A stretch of DNA of 64,000 nucleotides, taken from contig BSBN01000252.1 in the NCBI GenBank assembly GCA_027924645.1, positions 62,001-126,000 of the forward strand, read 5' to 3'. Made by a program: the position numbers and the translations under genes. Each line of letters starts with the position of its first letter. The stretch's first letter is position 1. Shown in pieces: positions 24,501 to 36,307 of this stretch. Source of the stretch: Cunninghamia lanceolata. Taxonomy: Eukaryota > Streptophyta > Pinopsida > Cupressales > Cupressaceae. The notes under the pieces are model-generated. The model was not told the DNA's origin. It saw only the letters and a program-made list of their open reading frames with translations, and ran no database searches.

Positions 24501-25572
24501 ACTTTGAAATTGAAATAAGATTTCTAGCTAATCCAGGAACATGCAAAACACCAAGGAGGGTTTTAATCCTCCCATCACTGAAACACAACAATACCTTTCC
24601 TTTCTCGACAATCAGATATGAAGAGTTGTCACCAAGGTAGATATTACCTCCATCATATTCTTCATATGTGGAGAACCATTCCTTATGCAGGGTCATATGA
24701 AATGAGCATCCTGAGTCAACAAACTAGCGATCATTAGAAACAACATTAGATGCAAAAATTTCAACATCTTAACCTGCATTTGAGGACTTATCTGAAGCAC
24801 TCTCCCACTGCTTCTTGGGCTTTCTGCACTCCTTCACATGTCTTGTTTTACTGTAATTCCAACACTTAACTTTGTTCCTTTTACTAGGAGTCTTAGACTG
24901 GCCCTTGGACTTGTCCTTAGCCCCTTTCTGATCTCCTTTAGGTCCCCTTTCCTTGGAGCTTCCCTTAATACTAAGAGCATCCCCTGAACTATCCAAACTC
25001 TTCTTCCTTAATTCCTATGACAGTAGCACTGAAACAAGAGCATTCAATTTTAGATCTGTGAGGTTAGTAGTGATAGCAAGGATAACATTCTCCCAAGACT
25101 CGGGTAAAGAACAAAGAAGTAAGATACATTTATCTTCCTCACTAACCTCAACATCTACTAAATCAAGCTGACTCAATAACAAATTAAAAGAATTTAAATG
25201 CTCTGCAACTAATTCACCTTCTCACATTTCAATGGAAAACAATTTTCTTTTTAAATAAAGCTTATTTACCATACTCTTGGGTTGATAGATCTCACCCAAC
25301 CAATTCCACAACTTGTGTGTGGTCTCCTCCTTTGCGATATTCAACAAGACATAATCTGATATACACAAATGGATGGTTCCCCATGCCTTCTTATCTAGTC
25401 TATCCCACTCATCTTGAGAGACATCATCAAGTTTCTTCTCTTTTTGGACAGCCAACCATTGGTTTCTTTCTTCCAACAAATCTTCCTTTTTTAGCTTCCA
25501 CAACTCATACCCTGTTCCATTGAGCTTCTCAATGTCCATTCAAGAGGTTGATGCAATGGTGGATGCAGCCAT
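21598..25572 (-). pseudogene. Copia gag-pol pseudogene, copy 2
   Basis: Minus strand from ATG 25572 to TGA 21598, 3,975 bp against 3,972 bp in copy 1. A TGA at 25542-25540 replaces the CGA (Arg) of copy 1 near the start. The zinc knuckle is damaged: CWNYSKTRHVKEC has Tyr for the second Cys and lacks one Lys. Integrase reads MDVF, LRFDNGGEY and, after a frame break, NGVVERMNQT. RT keeps LYVDDM. RNase H reads FVDADWAGDLDSRRSTSGY. The longest open stretch, 24696-23866, spans late protease to mid integrase. It cannot make a functional polyprotein. Confidence 0.9.
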
Positions 25573-25665
25573 AATAACAACACAAGATCTGCAAAACAAA
25601 ACAAAACCAAATCTCCCATTGCAACTACAGCTTCCACACTACCACCCAAGAGTCAAAGTTGGCCA

Positions 25666-25678
25666 GGCTTTGATATCA
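25666..25678 (-). other. Primer-binding site, copia copy 2
   Basis: The minus strand reads TGATATCAAAGCC, two bases inside the 5' LTR. This is the copy 1 site with one G to A change. Confidence 0.85.
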
Positions 25679-25680
25679 AA

Positions 25681-26600
25681 TGTTAGAAATGAAAGCAACA
25701 CTACTTTAATGGAAATCTGATTTGAATAAATTTCAGCAATCTTTAAGTGTGCTTTAACAAAGGAGATTGTAACAAAACATAAAACCCACTTTAGAAAAGA
25801 TGTCAAACATGAAGAACTCAACACAATGACACAGTGTTTACGTGGAGAAAATCCTTGTGGGTAAAAAACTCCACCAAGAAAGAGGTACAAGTTTGTATTA
25901 ATCTCAATAAGATTGTACAATACATCAACTACACAACTCTCTCCACAAGTCTTCAATCCAATAGCATTCCGGCAGCACCTGAGTACTTCAAATCTGTATT
26001 GCAACAACAAATACATGGAAAGTACTTATATAAATGTTTTCCAACTCATTCTAGGCGTTCACCTTCTCTCTCCTAAGATTCTCCAACCTGTAAACATTAA
26101 TTACCATCTTACAAGCATCTTACACTTGTCCAAAAACAATCGTGCAAAGATTGGGGGCCCAAGACTAAATCTGGCTTTTTACAACATCTTATGACATGTC
26201 ATAACTGTCATAGATTCCACAAAAGAGTATCTTTCCAAGATAGGAACCTTGGGTTAAATATAGCAAATATACAACTAACATATCCGTCATATGCGTAATA
26301 GAATCTCATAATCTTATGACAACTTGCAACTGTCATAGATTCACTTATCAAACATTATGATAGTTCTCATACATGCCAAACATAGTATATTCTCCAAGGG
26401 AGCATGCCTACCCTCATTTACTTTTAGTTTTTACATTTGCCAACTGTAAAAGTCACTCCATAATTACCTCTGATTACTCTAAAATTACCCCTGCCAATGA
26501 AACTAGTACATCTCCTTATGGATGATTACAAATTACATATAATAAATGGAAATAAATACAATATCAGGATTTACAAGGTTAATGGCACCTTATCTCAACA
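25681..26600 (-). repeat. 5' LTR of copia copy 2
   Basis: 920 bp matching 20619-21538. It ends TCTCAACA on the plus strand, followed by the duplication AACAT at 26601-26605. Confidence 0.95.
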
Positions 26601-26770
26601 AACATCAACAATATCATCAAGTATGCTATGGAACTCAAATTTTTCACTCAGGTTATATTTGTCTATGTCTACCATGAGGGGAATGGGTTAGCTAATTTTC
26701 TATCCAACATGAGAGTTAGGATGGAAGGCTTAAGACATTGGAGGGAGATGGAAATTTTACCATTATAAAT
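26601..26770 (+). pseudogene. LINE RNase H remnant (part 2, after the copia insertion)
   Basis: Directly after the copia copy 2 duplication the frame continues NNIIKYAMELKFFTQVIFVY, then YHEGNGLANFLSNMRV and LRHWREMEIL, then stops. This completes the RNase H domain cut at 20618 (GDSILYKF...SSPSWNI). The HEGNGLANFLS stretch corresponds to the C-terminal motif usually written as V-x-R-x-x-N-x-x-A-D-x-L-A. The region to 26937 has no further coding signal and may be the LINE 3' UTR. Confidence 0.8.
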
Positions 26771-26937
26771 TCTTGACAACATTAATAATGAAAGGCCTCT
26801 ATGATCTTGTGCTCATGGATTCTTGTTTTGATTAGAACTATGCCATTGCCATTTGACACTCATAAAATGATTATCAAGGTACTCTATGAGATCTCCATTG
26901 ATTTTTAGCCTTAATTCCACTCATAGAATCATGATTT

Positions 26938-27240
26938 TGTTAGTATGAGATTGTATTCACATTAACATAAGTTAATTAGGGAGTTAATTAGGAATATATT
27001 TTCCTTTATTAGTTGTCAATCTTATCACTTAGGATAGGATTACCTTTCTAATTTTTTTCTTTGTATATTCTTGACAAATGTGAATGTATTTATCATTGTA
27101 ATTACTAATTTGGTAATTTAATGTACATGATTATATTTATTACAATATTTTCCTCTAGCTTTCAACTATTGTGTGTTGCTCGTGTAGAATAATTACTGTA
27201 GGTGATCCTAGCTCCTGTGAGTTCTTGAGTGACTTTAACA
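26938..27240 (+). repeat. 5' LTR of the small non-autonomous element
   Basis: Starts TGTTAGTATGAG and ends TTTAACA directly before the primer-binding site at 27241-27252. Matches 36308-36595 with scattered substitutions. Confidence 0.8.
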
Positions 27241-27341
27241 TGGTATTAGAGCATAGATCTACAAGTGTCTTCTCTATTTTTTGAGGTTTTTATCCATGAG
27301 GTTGTGATTGGTGCATCATGATGTGAAACAGACCTCATGGT

Positions 27342-28631
27342 TGTTGGATCTAGGGCATACAACTGAGAGGGGGGGGTGAATCAGTTGTATAAAACTTCTT
27401 GTTCTTTCAAACACTTGATTCTTGGTTGTTAGCTAACAGCATATCAATTAATCATCCATGAAAGCATAATACATAAACACAAGAGCAGATAAACATCAAC
27501 ACATTGAACACCAAGATTTTGACGTGGAAAACCCGGTTAAGGGAAAAACCACGGGGTGATTAACCCAAGAATTATTCTCTATTAGAAGAATAAGAAAAAG
27601 AATGGCACTTGCCAATTAGGGCTCACTGCCCGAGCACACTGCTCACAAAGAGGCCCACTGCCTACAAGGAGACACACTATCTACAAAGTGATAAGAATCA
27701 CAGTCTTGAACTGGAGAATGACATCTCTACCATGTCCGGATCAATTCCATTTAAGCCCAAAAACTTCTGCTCTGCCTTTCGCACTTCTCTTCACTATGCC
27801 ACACTCATCCACACAATCCACACTTTGAAATGAACTCACAAACCGTTATTTATACAAGACATCGATTTAGGAACAAACATCTAAATCAGCAAACAACCAT
27901 AAGAGTATCCGCAAGATGAATAACACATCCGGTCGGCCACCACAAGAACATTCACAGGATGAACTCATCCGGTCGGCTAAACAGAGCAAGAACTTCATCC
28001 GGAAGAATAACTTCAATTCTGGGCTCTACTATCAATGCGGACCAGCAACACAACCTAAACATGATCCAAGAACCTTCACAAGCCTGCCTGAATGACCGGA
28101 TACATCCGCACTTCCTCTACTTACTGGAATCTCTTGTCTTCCTCATCTGAAACTTCAAGAACACAGTCTGTCGCCACTGTCATAATGCAAAAGGTACTTC
28201 TGAACCTCCAAATCATACACAAATCAGGATGACACATCACAAGGACATCCCAAACACTCCTTCCAATCCGCAGATTAGGATAATACAATTCCGGATCTCA
28301 CCGGACCTTTTTGTGATCCTCTGTCACCTCTGAATACTTGCCGGAACCGGTTCCATACCAACAGCCACAACTCCTTCAGATCTTCATGCGGACCTCTAAA
28401 ATCTTAACTGAAGCATCTCAAGACTCATATCTGCTAACCCTTTAATCTGCATCCTCCGGTTCTCATCCTATACAGTACATTTGCCTTCTTCTCATCACTG
28501 TTCTTCACTGTTCCTAACTGAGGCTAATTTTCTCAATATCCTCAGCACACAGCTCATCAAATCCTTCTTGTCAATGCAATATGAGTATGTTGACATCAAT
28601 GACAACACTGTGTCACCTCATACTTGCAACA
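27342..28631 (-). repeat. 3' LTR of copia copy 3
   Basis: 1,290 bp. On the minus strand it starts TGTTGCAAGTATG directly after the polypurine tract AAAGGGGGAGAT (plus strand 28632-28643). It carries the 10-bp inverted repeat ATACAACTGA / TCAGTTGTAT at 27357-27366 and 27381-27390 around a G run. Confidence 0.95.
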
Positions 28632-28954
28632 ATCTCCCCCTTTGTCATTGATGGCAACATATGATGTGAAAAACCATTAAGACAAGATCTTCTCTTTTCT
28701 GTCACAGCTCCCCCTATCAACAACAACTTTTCACATGTCTTCTCTTCCTTTACTGCTCCCCCTTTGATCATCAACCACTTGTTTTTCACATGTCTTCTCT
28801 CCCCCTTTGACATCAATGGCAAAGGGCTCATACTTGCAATTCTCATACATCAGAATCATACCAGCTACTCCCCCTTAGTTGCAGCTCCCCATCATCAATC
28901 CGGATCATAAGATACGACTGTGATATCCACCAGACTGATGCACATCAGTGCATC

Positions 28955-31900
28955 CTAGTTCATCACCGGAGGGGCCATGACCCCTAACTTCTCCCGGAGA
29001 TATTCAAAAGAATCCTTGGGAAGAGGTTTAGTAAAGATATCTGCAATCTGATCCTTGGAGGGAACATACTCCAATCTGACTTCTTCCTTGTTTACTTGTT
29101 CTCTCAAAAAGTGAAACTTGATAGATATGTGCTTAGTCTTAGAATGCAACACCGAATTCTTAGAAATATTAATTGTACTTGAATTATCACAGAAAATTGT
29201 GATAGGCTCCTCATATTCAATTTTAATGTCTCTTAGCATCTGCTTCATCCATAAGATTTGAGTGCAACTACCTGCTGCTGCAATGTATTCTGCTTCAGTT
29301 GTAGACAGAGATATTGCATCTTGTTTCTTGCTTAACCAAGAAACCAATCTCTTCCCCAAAAAGAATGCTCCACCACTAGTGCTCTTACGGTCATCCACAT
29401 CTCCTGCCCAATCTGCATCTGTGTAAGCATGAAGAGAGAAATCTGGATCTCTAGGGTACCATAGACCATACTCAACTGTTCCTTTCAAGTACCTAAAAAT
29501 TCTTTGATTGCCATAACATGAGATTCTCTAGGATCAGCCTGGAATCTTGCCACAAGACCAACAGCCTGCATTATATCTGGTCTAGTTTGAGTGAGATACA
29601 ACAATCCACCAATCATTGATCTATACTTTGTCTGATCTGCCTTTGGAGAATCATCATCTTTGCTTAACTTACATCCAGTTGCCATAGGAGTGTTCATTGG
29701 CTTTGAGTCTTCCATACCAAATTTCCTTAACAATTCTTTCACATATTTGGTCTGAGAAATGAAGATCCCTTCTTTTGTTTGAGTAATTTGCAGACCTAAG
29801 AAGAAATTCATTTCACCAAGCATAGACATTTCAAACTCACTTTTCATCTGATTTGCAAAAGTTTTGCACATACTATCTTCCTCCAAAAATGATATCATCC
29901 ACAAACACTTCAACAATCAAAATGTTATCATGATCAATTTTGAAATATAAGTTACTGTCAGCAGTACCTTTGTTGAATCCAATCTACACAAGATGCTTAT
30001 CCAACCTTTCATACCATGCTCTTGGGGCTTGCTTCAATCCATACAAAGCTTTCTTCAACTTGCAGACCATATCATCATTATCAGACAATTGAAATCCATC
30101 CGGTTGTTCAATGTAGACTTCTTCTTCCAGATCACCATTTAGGAAGGCAGACTTGACATCCATCTGATATACCTTGAAGTCTTTGAAGGCAGCATATGCA
30201 AGAAGTAATCTGACTGCTTCAATTCTTGCCACCGGAGCAAAAGTCTCTTCAAAGTCAATTCCTTCTATTTGAGAGTACCCTTTGCAGACCAATCTAGCTT
30301 TGTTTCTGATTACTTCACCAGCTTCATTTAGTTTGTTCCGGAAGACCCACTTGGTTCCAATTACATTCCTGTCTCTAGGTCTGGGAACAAGATCCCAAGT
30401 ATGATTTTTCTCAATTTACATAATTCATCTTCCATTGCTTTGGTCCAGTTTTCATCATTGCAGGCTTCATTTATTGTTTTAGGTTCAATCTTTGAAATCA
30501 GACAACATTCATCCTGATTTTGAGCAACATTCCTTCTAGTTTGTACACCTTTGCTTCTGTCACATATGATCTGATCTTCAGAGTGGTTCAGTCTTACATA
30601 CCTTGGAATTTTGGGAGTATCCTGCACTGCTGCTTCTTGATCAGGCTCATTCAAACCTATCTCTTCTTCCTGATTTACCGGATCAGGCTGACTCTGTCTC
30701 ACCGGAGAGGATTGAGTTCCTTGAACACTGTCTTGGTCATCTTCATCAAACTCATAAAATCTTGAAGGCTTCTCAATTCCTTCATCAACTTTCACATTGG
30801 TGCTTTCTATCATCTTCCTCAATCTCTTATTGTAACACCGGTATGCTTTGCTTTGAGTGGAGTAACCCAAGAAAATTCCTTCATCACTTCTAGCATCAAA
30901 TTTTCCTAGATCTTCATCTCTTTTAATATAACACTTGCTACCAAATACTCTGAAATATTTCACAGTAGGAGTGATGCCAAACCAGAGTTCATAGGAGGTC
31001 TTACCGGTGTTGTTTCTAATTTGAACTCGATTGAGAGTGTAGACTGCAGTGCTGATAGCTTCTTTCCAAAACATCTGAGGAACATTTGCTTCCAACATCA
31101 TTGTCCTGGCAGCTTCCTGGATGGTCCGGTTCTTTCTCTCAACTACTCCATTCTGCTGTGGAGTCCTAGGAGCAGACAACTGTCTCCTTATACCCTGCTT
31201 CTCACAAAAGTCAATGAACTCACCAGATGTAAATTCACCACCTCTATCAGACCTTAGACACTTTAGTTTCAATCCGGTTTGATTCTCTACCATAGCTTTG
31301 AAGATTTTGAACTTCTCAAATGCTTCTGATTTTTCTTTTAGAAAGGTAACCCACATCATCCGGGAATGATCATCAATTAACAACATGAAATATCTATCAC
31401 CTTGCAGACTCTTGATTCTTGTCGGACCACAGAGATCAGTATGTACTAATTCCAACAATCCGGTAGAAGACTGATCTTTGCTTTTGAAAGAGACTCTGCT
31501 TTGTTTACCTAACTGACATTCTTTGCACACACTATTTGTAGGTTTCATCAATTTTGGAAGATCTCTTACAGCCTGAGTATTGCTTATCTTGATGATGTTA
31601 TCAAAATTTACATGACACATTCTTCTATGCCATAACCAACTCTGATCAATTTGAACAAACAAACAACTTTTATTTGAACCAACCAGATGAAAGATATTAC
31701 CTTTTGTCTGAGTACCGGATGCAATTTCAGTTCCGGAGCTTGTAAAGATTCTGCATTTTCCATTCTTGAACCGGAGATCATAGCCTTTGTCCACTAACTG
31801 ACCAACACTGAGAAGATTGTGCTTCAATCCTTCAACATATAGTACATTACCTGTTTTGCTCTTTCCATCAAAGGAAATAGTTCCCCTACCTCTGATTCTG

Positions 31901-33119
31901 CTAGCAGAATTGTCACCAAACTTTACCATTCCTCCTTCGTATCTTTCCAAATCTAAGAACTTATTCTTGTCACCAGTCATATGGTGAGAACATCCATTGT
32001 CAATAACCCAATCATCCTTTTCTTCCACTTGAGCAGCTAAATCTTTTTCAACAACTTTGTGATTGACAGATTCAGAGAGTATTGAATCTTCTTCCTTGAT
32101 GGCAATAAACACCCACTCATTTCCGGATTTGCTTCCTAGTTCTGATTCATCATCTGTTACTCCTTCATTGTCATCTTCTTCATGAACATAATAGCAATTC
32201 TTTTGAAACCTTTGTCTATTAGTATTAGACCTTGCAGATCTTTCCGGACATCTTGAAGCAAAATGACCAATCTTATTGCAGTTGAAACACTTAAAGGGTA
32301 GTTTTCCTTCATACTTACCGGATCCTCTTGGCAGTCTCTTTGCAATGAGGGCTTCAAGTTGAGTTGTTTCTGCTTCTTCTTCTTCCATGTCTCTTCTTGC
32401 TTGATCATACCATGACATCTTCCTTGATGAGTTTTCTCCCGGATCAAATCTCTGTTTGCCTTTCACATAGGTACTGGCTTTGAAAGCAGATTCAGTCTTG
32501 GGAGGATCATCTCCAAACTCGGTCATTTCAAATGCAGCTAGTTTGCCAGCCAGTTGTTCTCTTGTGACAATTGTGTGGGCTCTGAATTCATCAATGGCAG
32601 CAACCTTGATTTTGTAGGCAGCAGGAAGGGATCTTAGGATTTTGCAGACAATCTCATTTTCATCTAGAGTTCCACCAGCATTTCTAATTCCACATACCAG
32701 CTCATTCACTCTTGGCATAAAGGTAGTGATGTTTTCATCATCTCTCATTTTCAATCTTTCAAATTTCCCTTTCAGATTTGCAACCTTGCACTTTTGACAA
32801 ACTCATCTCCTTCATACAGAAGTTCCAGTTTAGTCAGGATCTCATATGCAGTTGGTAGGTCAATAACATTCGAGAGATCTGAGTCATTCAATACGCTTAG
32901 AAGAGCTTCCTTGGTCTGCAGATTGTTTTCAGCTTCTATGATTTCATTCAGAGTTGTCGGACCACCTTGTGGAGGTACATATGGTTTTGAAACCATAGCC
33001 AAGTATGCTTTTCCCATACATTCCAAGTGACACTTCATGCGACCTTTCCAAAGAGTGAAGTTGGTTCCATCGAACTTTGGACTATCCTTCTTGTAAGACG
33101 ACATCCTGGATCTCCTCAA
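28955..33119 (-). pseudogene. Copia gag-pol, near-intact with small frame breaks, copy 3
   Basis: The likely start is ATG 33104 (MSSYKKDSPKFDG; an upstream in-frame ATG is at 33119) and the end is KLGVMAPPVMN at 28955. Gag: FDGTNFTLWKGRMKCHLE. Zinc knuckle CFNCNKIGHFASRC at residues 156-169 of the 797-residue main frame (32754-30361). Protease site VIDNGCSHHMTG, with Asn for the usual Ser. Integrase HTDLCGP, RSDRGGEF, NGVVERKNRT. RT reads [16 protein letters not shown] and VFVDDIIF. RNase H DADWAGDVDDRKSTSG. Breaks: 1-bp loss near 32775, apparent 10-bp loss near 30400, TAG at 29986-29984 (Gln expected), a frameshift near 29895, and 1-bp loss near 29500. It resembles the SIRE-like copia lineage; that assignment is from memory. 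Confidence 0.95.
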
Positions 33120-33147
33120 GCGGTTAAGCTCCTTTTAGAGGAACTTG

Positions 33148-33159
33148 GCTCTGATACCA
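33148..33159 (-). other. Primer-binding site, copia copy 3
   Basis: The minus strand reads TGGTATCAGAGC, a perfect match to the initiator tRNA-Met type, two bases inside the 5' LTR. Confidence 0.95.
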
Positions 33160-33161
33160 AT

Positions 33162-34454
33162 TGTTGGATCTAGGGCATACAACTAAGAGGGGGGGGTGAA
33201 TCAGTTGTATAAAACTTCTTGTTCTTTCAAACACTTGATTCTTGGTTGTTAGCTAACAGCATATCAATTAATCATCCATGAAAGCATAATACATAAACAC
33301 AAGAGCAGATAAACATCAACACATTGAACACCAAGATTTTGACGTGGAAAACCTGGTTAAGGGAAAAACCACGGGGTGATTAACCCAAGAATTATTCTCT
33401 GTTAGAAGAATAAGAAAAAGAATGGCACTTGCCAATTAGGGCTCACTGCCCAAGCACACTGCTCACAAAGAGGCCCACTGCCTACAAGGAGACACACTGT
33501 CTACAAAGTGATAAGAATCACAGTCTTGAACTGGAGAATGACATCTCTACCATGTCCGGATCAGTTCCATTTAAGCCCAAAAACTTCTGCTCTACCTTTC
33601 GTACTTCTCTTCACTATGCCACACTCATCCACACAATCCACACTTTGAAATGAACTCACAAACCGTTATTTATACAAGACATCGATTTAGGAACAAACAT
33701 CTAAGTCAGCAAACAACCATAAGAGTATCCGCAAGATGAATAACACATCCGGTCGGCCACCACAAGAACATTCACAGGATGAACAACTCATCCAGTCGGC
33801 TAAACAGAGCAAGAACTTCATCCGGAAGAATAACTTCAATTCCGGGCTCTACTATCAATGCGGACCAGCAACACAACCTAAACATGATCCAAGAACCTTC
33901 ACAAGCCTGCCTGAATGACCGGATACATCCGCACTTCCTCTACTTACTGGAATCTCTTGTCTTCCTCATCCAGAACTTCAAGAACACAGTCTGTCGCCAC
34001 TGTCATAATGCAAAAGGTACTTCCGGACCTCCAAATCATACACAAATCAGGATGACACATCACAAGGACATCCCAAACACTCCTTCCAATCCGTAGATTA
34101 GGATAATACAATTCCGGATCTCACCGGACCTTTTTGTGATCCTTTGTCACCTCTGAATACTTGCCGGAACCGGTTCCATACCGACAGCCACAACTCCTTC
34201 AGATCTTCATGCGGACCTCTGAAATCTTAACTGAAGCATCTCAAGACTCATATCTACTAACCCTTTAATCCGCATCCTCCGGTTCTCATCCTATACAGTA
34301 CATTTGCCTTCTTCTCATCACTGTTCTTCACTGTTCCTAACTGAGGCTAATTTTCTCAATATCCTCAGCACACAGCTCATCAAATCCTTCTTGTCAATGC
34401 AATATGAGTATGTTGACATCAATGACAACACTGGGTCACCTCATACTTGCAACA
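33162..34454 (-). repeat. 5' LTR of copia copy 3
   Basis: 1,293 bp, nearly identical to 27342-28631. The minus strand carries a TATA box, TATAAATA, at 33674-33667. The inverted repeat near the U5 end (33177-33186 and 33201-33210) has one mismatch here (ACAACTAAG). Confidence 0.95.
33667..33674 (-). promoter_or_regulatory. TATA box of copia copy 3 5' LTR
   Basis: TATAAATA on the minus strand, about 780 bp into the LTR from its 5' edge and about 500 bp before the LTR end. Position and match suit the LTR promoter; the transcript start is not otherwise visible. Confidence 0.5.
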
Positions 34455-35306
34455 ATGGTTGCACTCAAAAGTCCAAAAAACCTTAGGATTCTCTGTAAAC
34501 TTGATATGGTTTAGAGATGGAAACTTTTTGGGCATTTTTTTAGGGTTTAAATTTTCATAGTTTTCAAAAATCCATATAGTTGTATGGATACCTTGATTTT
34601 AATGCCATTATTTTTTGAACCTATCTCAATTTTTGATCTACCTTTATTTCTTTACCATATTATTGTTTGTGCCATCTTAGTTTTTGTGCACAAAAGGTAC
34701 AACTAAGTATTTTATTAATTTTTTAATCTTAAAAAAAAAAATTTGGGTGTTAGCTCCCATGGCCTTAGCCTTTAGTCATGTGGGTGAATAGAACCCTACT
34801 ACCAACCACCATCCCTTAGAGATTCAACCCCTAGTCACATGGGTGATCGGGACATTTTGTAGTTCTTAATTGATTGCCAAAAGCAATAGTTTTATGGAAA
34901 TGAGCAAATCTTGCATATACGACAATGAAATTTCACAAGTTTATAGGTGTCAAAAAGTTGGTTCTAAGAAATTTCTAGTGGTGCTAGTATTTTTTATAGA
35001 TTTTTCTACTAGTCCATTTTATTGTTGTTTGAAATCTAGATCACCCTTTTTAGCTCCCAAGCTCATAACTTTTTCTCGGTTTCTCTAATTTTGGAGTTCT
35101 TATAGATGTTGATAGTTTTTGAGGATATCTTTATAGCAATCTATGTGATTTATCTAGATTCAATATTAGGTATATTTTATTTACTTTGTCAGTTTTATGC
35201 TTCTTGATTGATAACTTGGACATACTGGCACTTGGAGAAGTTCTTTCTTTTTTGGTGGGCTTTATCTTAGTTCATTTATTATAAAATTATTATTTTTGGT
35301 TGTAAT

Positions 35307-35922
35307 CATGTCTCCAAATATATGAAAAATCAAATTTGATTATTGTGGGAAGAAAAGGCATACAATAGATGAATGCATGTTGAAAGAACTTGATGATCTA
35401 AAACTTCCTTATAAACTTCATCAATTGAAACAACTTTGCATTGCCAATGCCATCAGTTTGCTAGATTCTCCTAACCTAGCATTTGTAGACACATTATTTA
35501 GGGATGAGAAATGTAGTTAGATGACATGCATTGATATCTCTGCTCCATCATCCACATCACTTGTTCCTACTTTAGAGTTTAGTGTTTCTTCGTTGTAGGA
35601 GGATATTTTTAGTCTTCCTGATCCACCTCATTGGGACTTCTATTTATCAGACATATCATCCTTGTTTGTGGAGTCTCACATTTTATATTTGGAGGATACA
35701 GTGGAGGATATGCATTATATCTTTGATGACAGTGATGTAATCTTATCTTCTATGTTTCCATATGTAGTTCAAATTTTTCCCTCTCCTAGTTCTACTTCTA
35801 TGATTGGGCATTTAGTTCCTAATTTGGAGGAGACATCTTTCTCTAGCATGAGGTCACCAGAGTTCCATTCAAAGGAACACATTTGGATTTGGATTCCCTA
35901 TTCATCTAGGTTGTGGAAATGA
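35307..35922 (+). pseudogene. Gag nucleocapsid-like remnant of the small LTR element
   Basis: In one plus frame, from ATG 35307 (MSPNI, then a TGA), the sequence reads IKFDYCGKKRHTIDECM. This is a copia-type zinc knuckle whose first Cys is Phe. It continues ELDDLKLPYKLHQLKQLC and LDSPNLAFVDTLFRDEKC, then a TAG, a Ser/Pro-rich part, another TAG, and an open end to 35922 (VESHILYLEDTVEDMHYIF). Two stops are TAG at plausible Gln positions. The element seems to keep only this gag part. Confidence 0.6.
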
Positions 35923-36307
35923 CTTCTACATTCACTAGTGGATTTGTTTCTTCCCAAGGGGAGAAATATTGTTTGTAGACAATAGATTGTTTTTTGTCTT
36001 CAAACACTCATCAGTGGTATCAGAGCTACTTCTTGGAGGGGATTTAGAATATATTTTATCCACTCTCTCTTATGGGGGTATTCATTATGTATTTTTGATG
36101 GACTTGGTTGTTTGAGTTCACATCACTTATACATATTTATTTTTTTCTCTCGTTTAGGGAAGAGTTTTTTTCCCACTAGGTTTTTCTCCTTTTCTCTGGT
36201 TATGAGAGATCTTTGTTTGTAAATGGGTACCTAATCAAGCCTTGTTTCCAAGACCCATATTTCTTTTTATCTTTTGTGTAACCTCTCTAAGTAGCACTTA
36301 TGCGGGG

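Larger units (their letters stand above)
20614..26605 (-). mobile_element. Ty1/copia element, copy 2 (minus strand), with TSDs
   Basis: A second member of the family at 12071-18052, in reverse orientation. It is again exactly 5,982 bp (20619-26600), with 920-bp LTRs and the perfect duplication AACAT at 20614-20618 and 26601-26605. It interrupts the RNase H domain of the LINE. Its gag-pol is broken at sites that mostly differ from copy 1, so the two copies decayed separately while also sharing several stops, which suggests a parent that was already defective. Confidence 0.95.
27337..34459 (-). mobile_element. Young Ty1/copia element, copy 3 (minus strand), with TSDs
   Basis: Element 27342-34454 with LTRs 27342-28631 and 33162-34454 (TGTTG...CAACA) and the duplication ATGGT at 27337-27341 and 34455-34459. 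By eye the LTRs differ at about 22 substitutions plus one 3-bp indel in about 1,290 bp; all but one substitution are transitions. The polyprotein is nearly intact, with about four small frame breaks and one stop. It sits inside the small LTR element, just after that element's 5' LTR, and is the youngest dated insertion in the window. Confidence 0.97.

Noticed and set aside
30520..31257. Plus-strand open stretches over copia copy 3
   Set aside because: They are antisense shadows of the strong gag-pol frame on the minus strand.
34740..34860. SINE-like segment with TAGCTCCCATGGC and GATTCAACCCC
   Set aside because: The A-to-B box spacing is too long for a tRNA-derived promoter, and the A run lies on the wrong side for a SINE tail.
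36010..36025. TGGTATCAGAGC, a perfect tRNA-Met-type primer-binding motif inside the small LTR element
   Set aside because: No LTR end lies directly before it (TCATCAG precedes). Kept only as a hint that the element may be chimeric.
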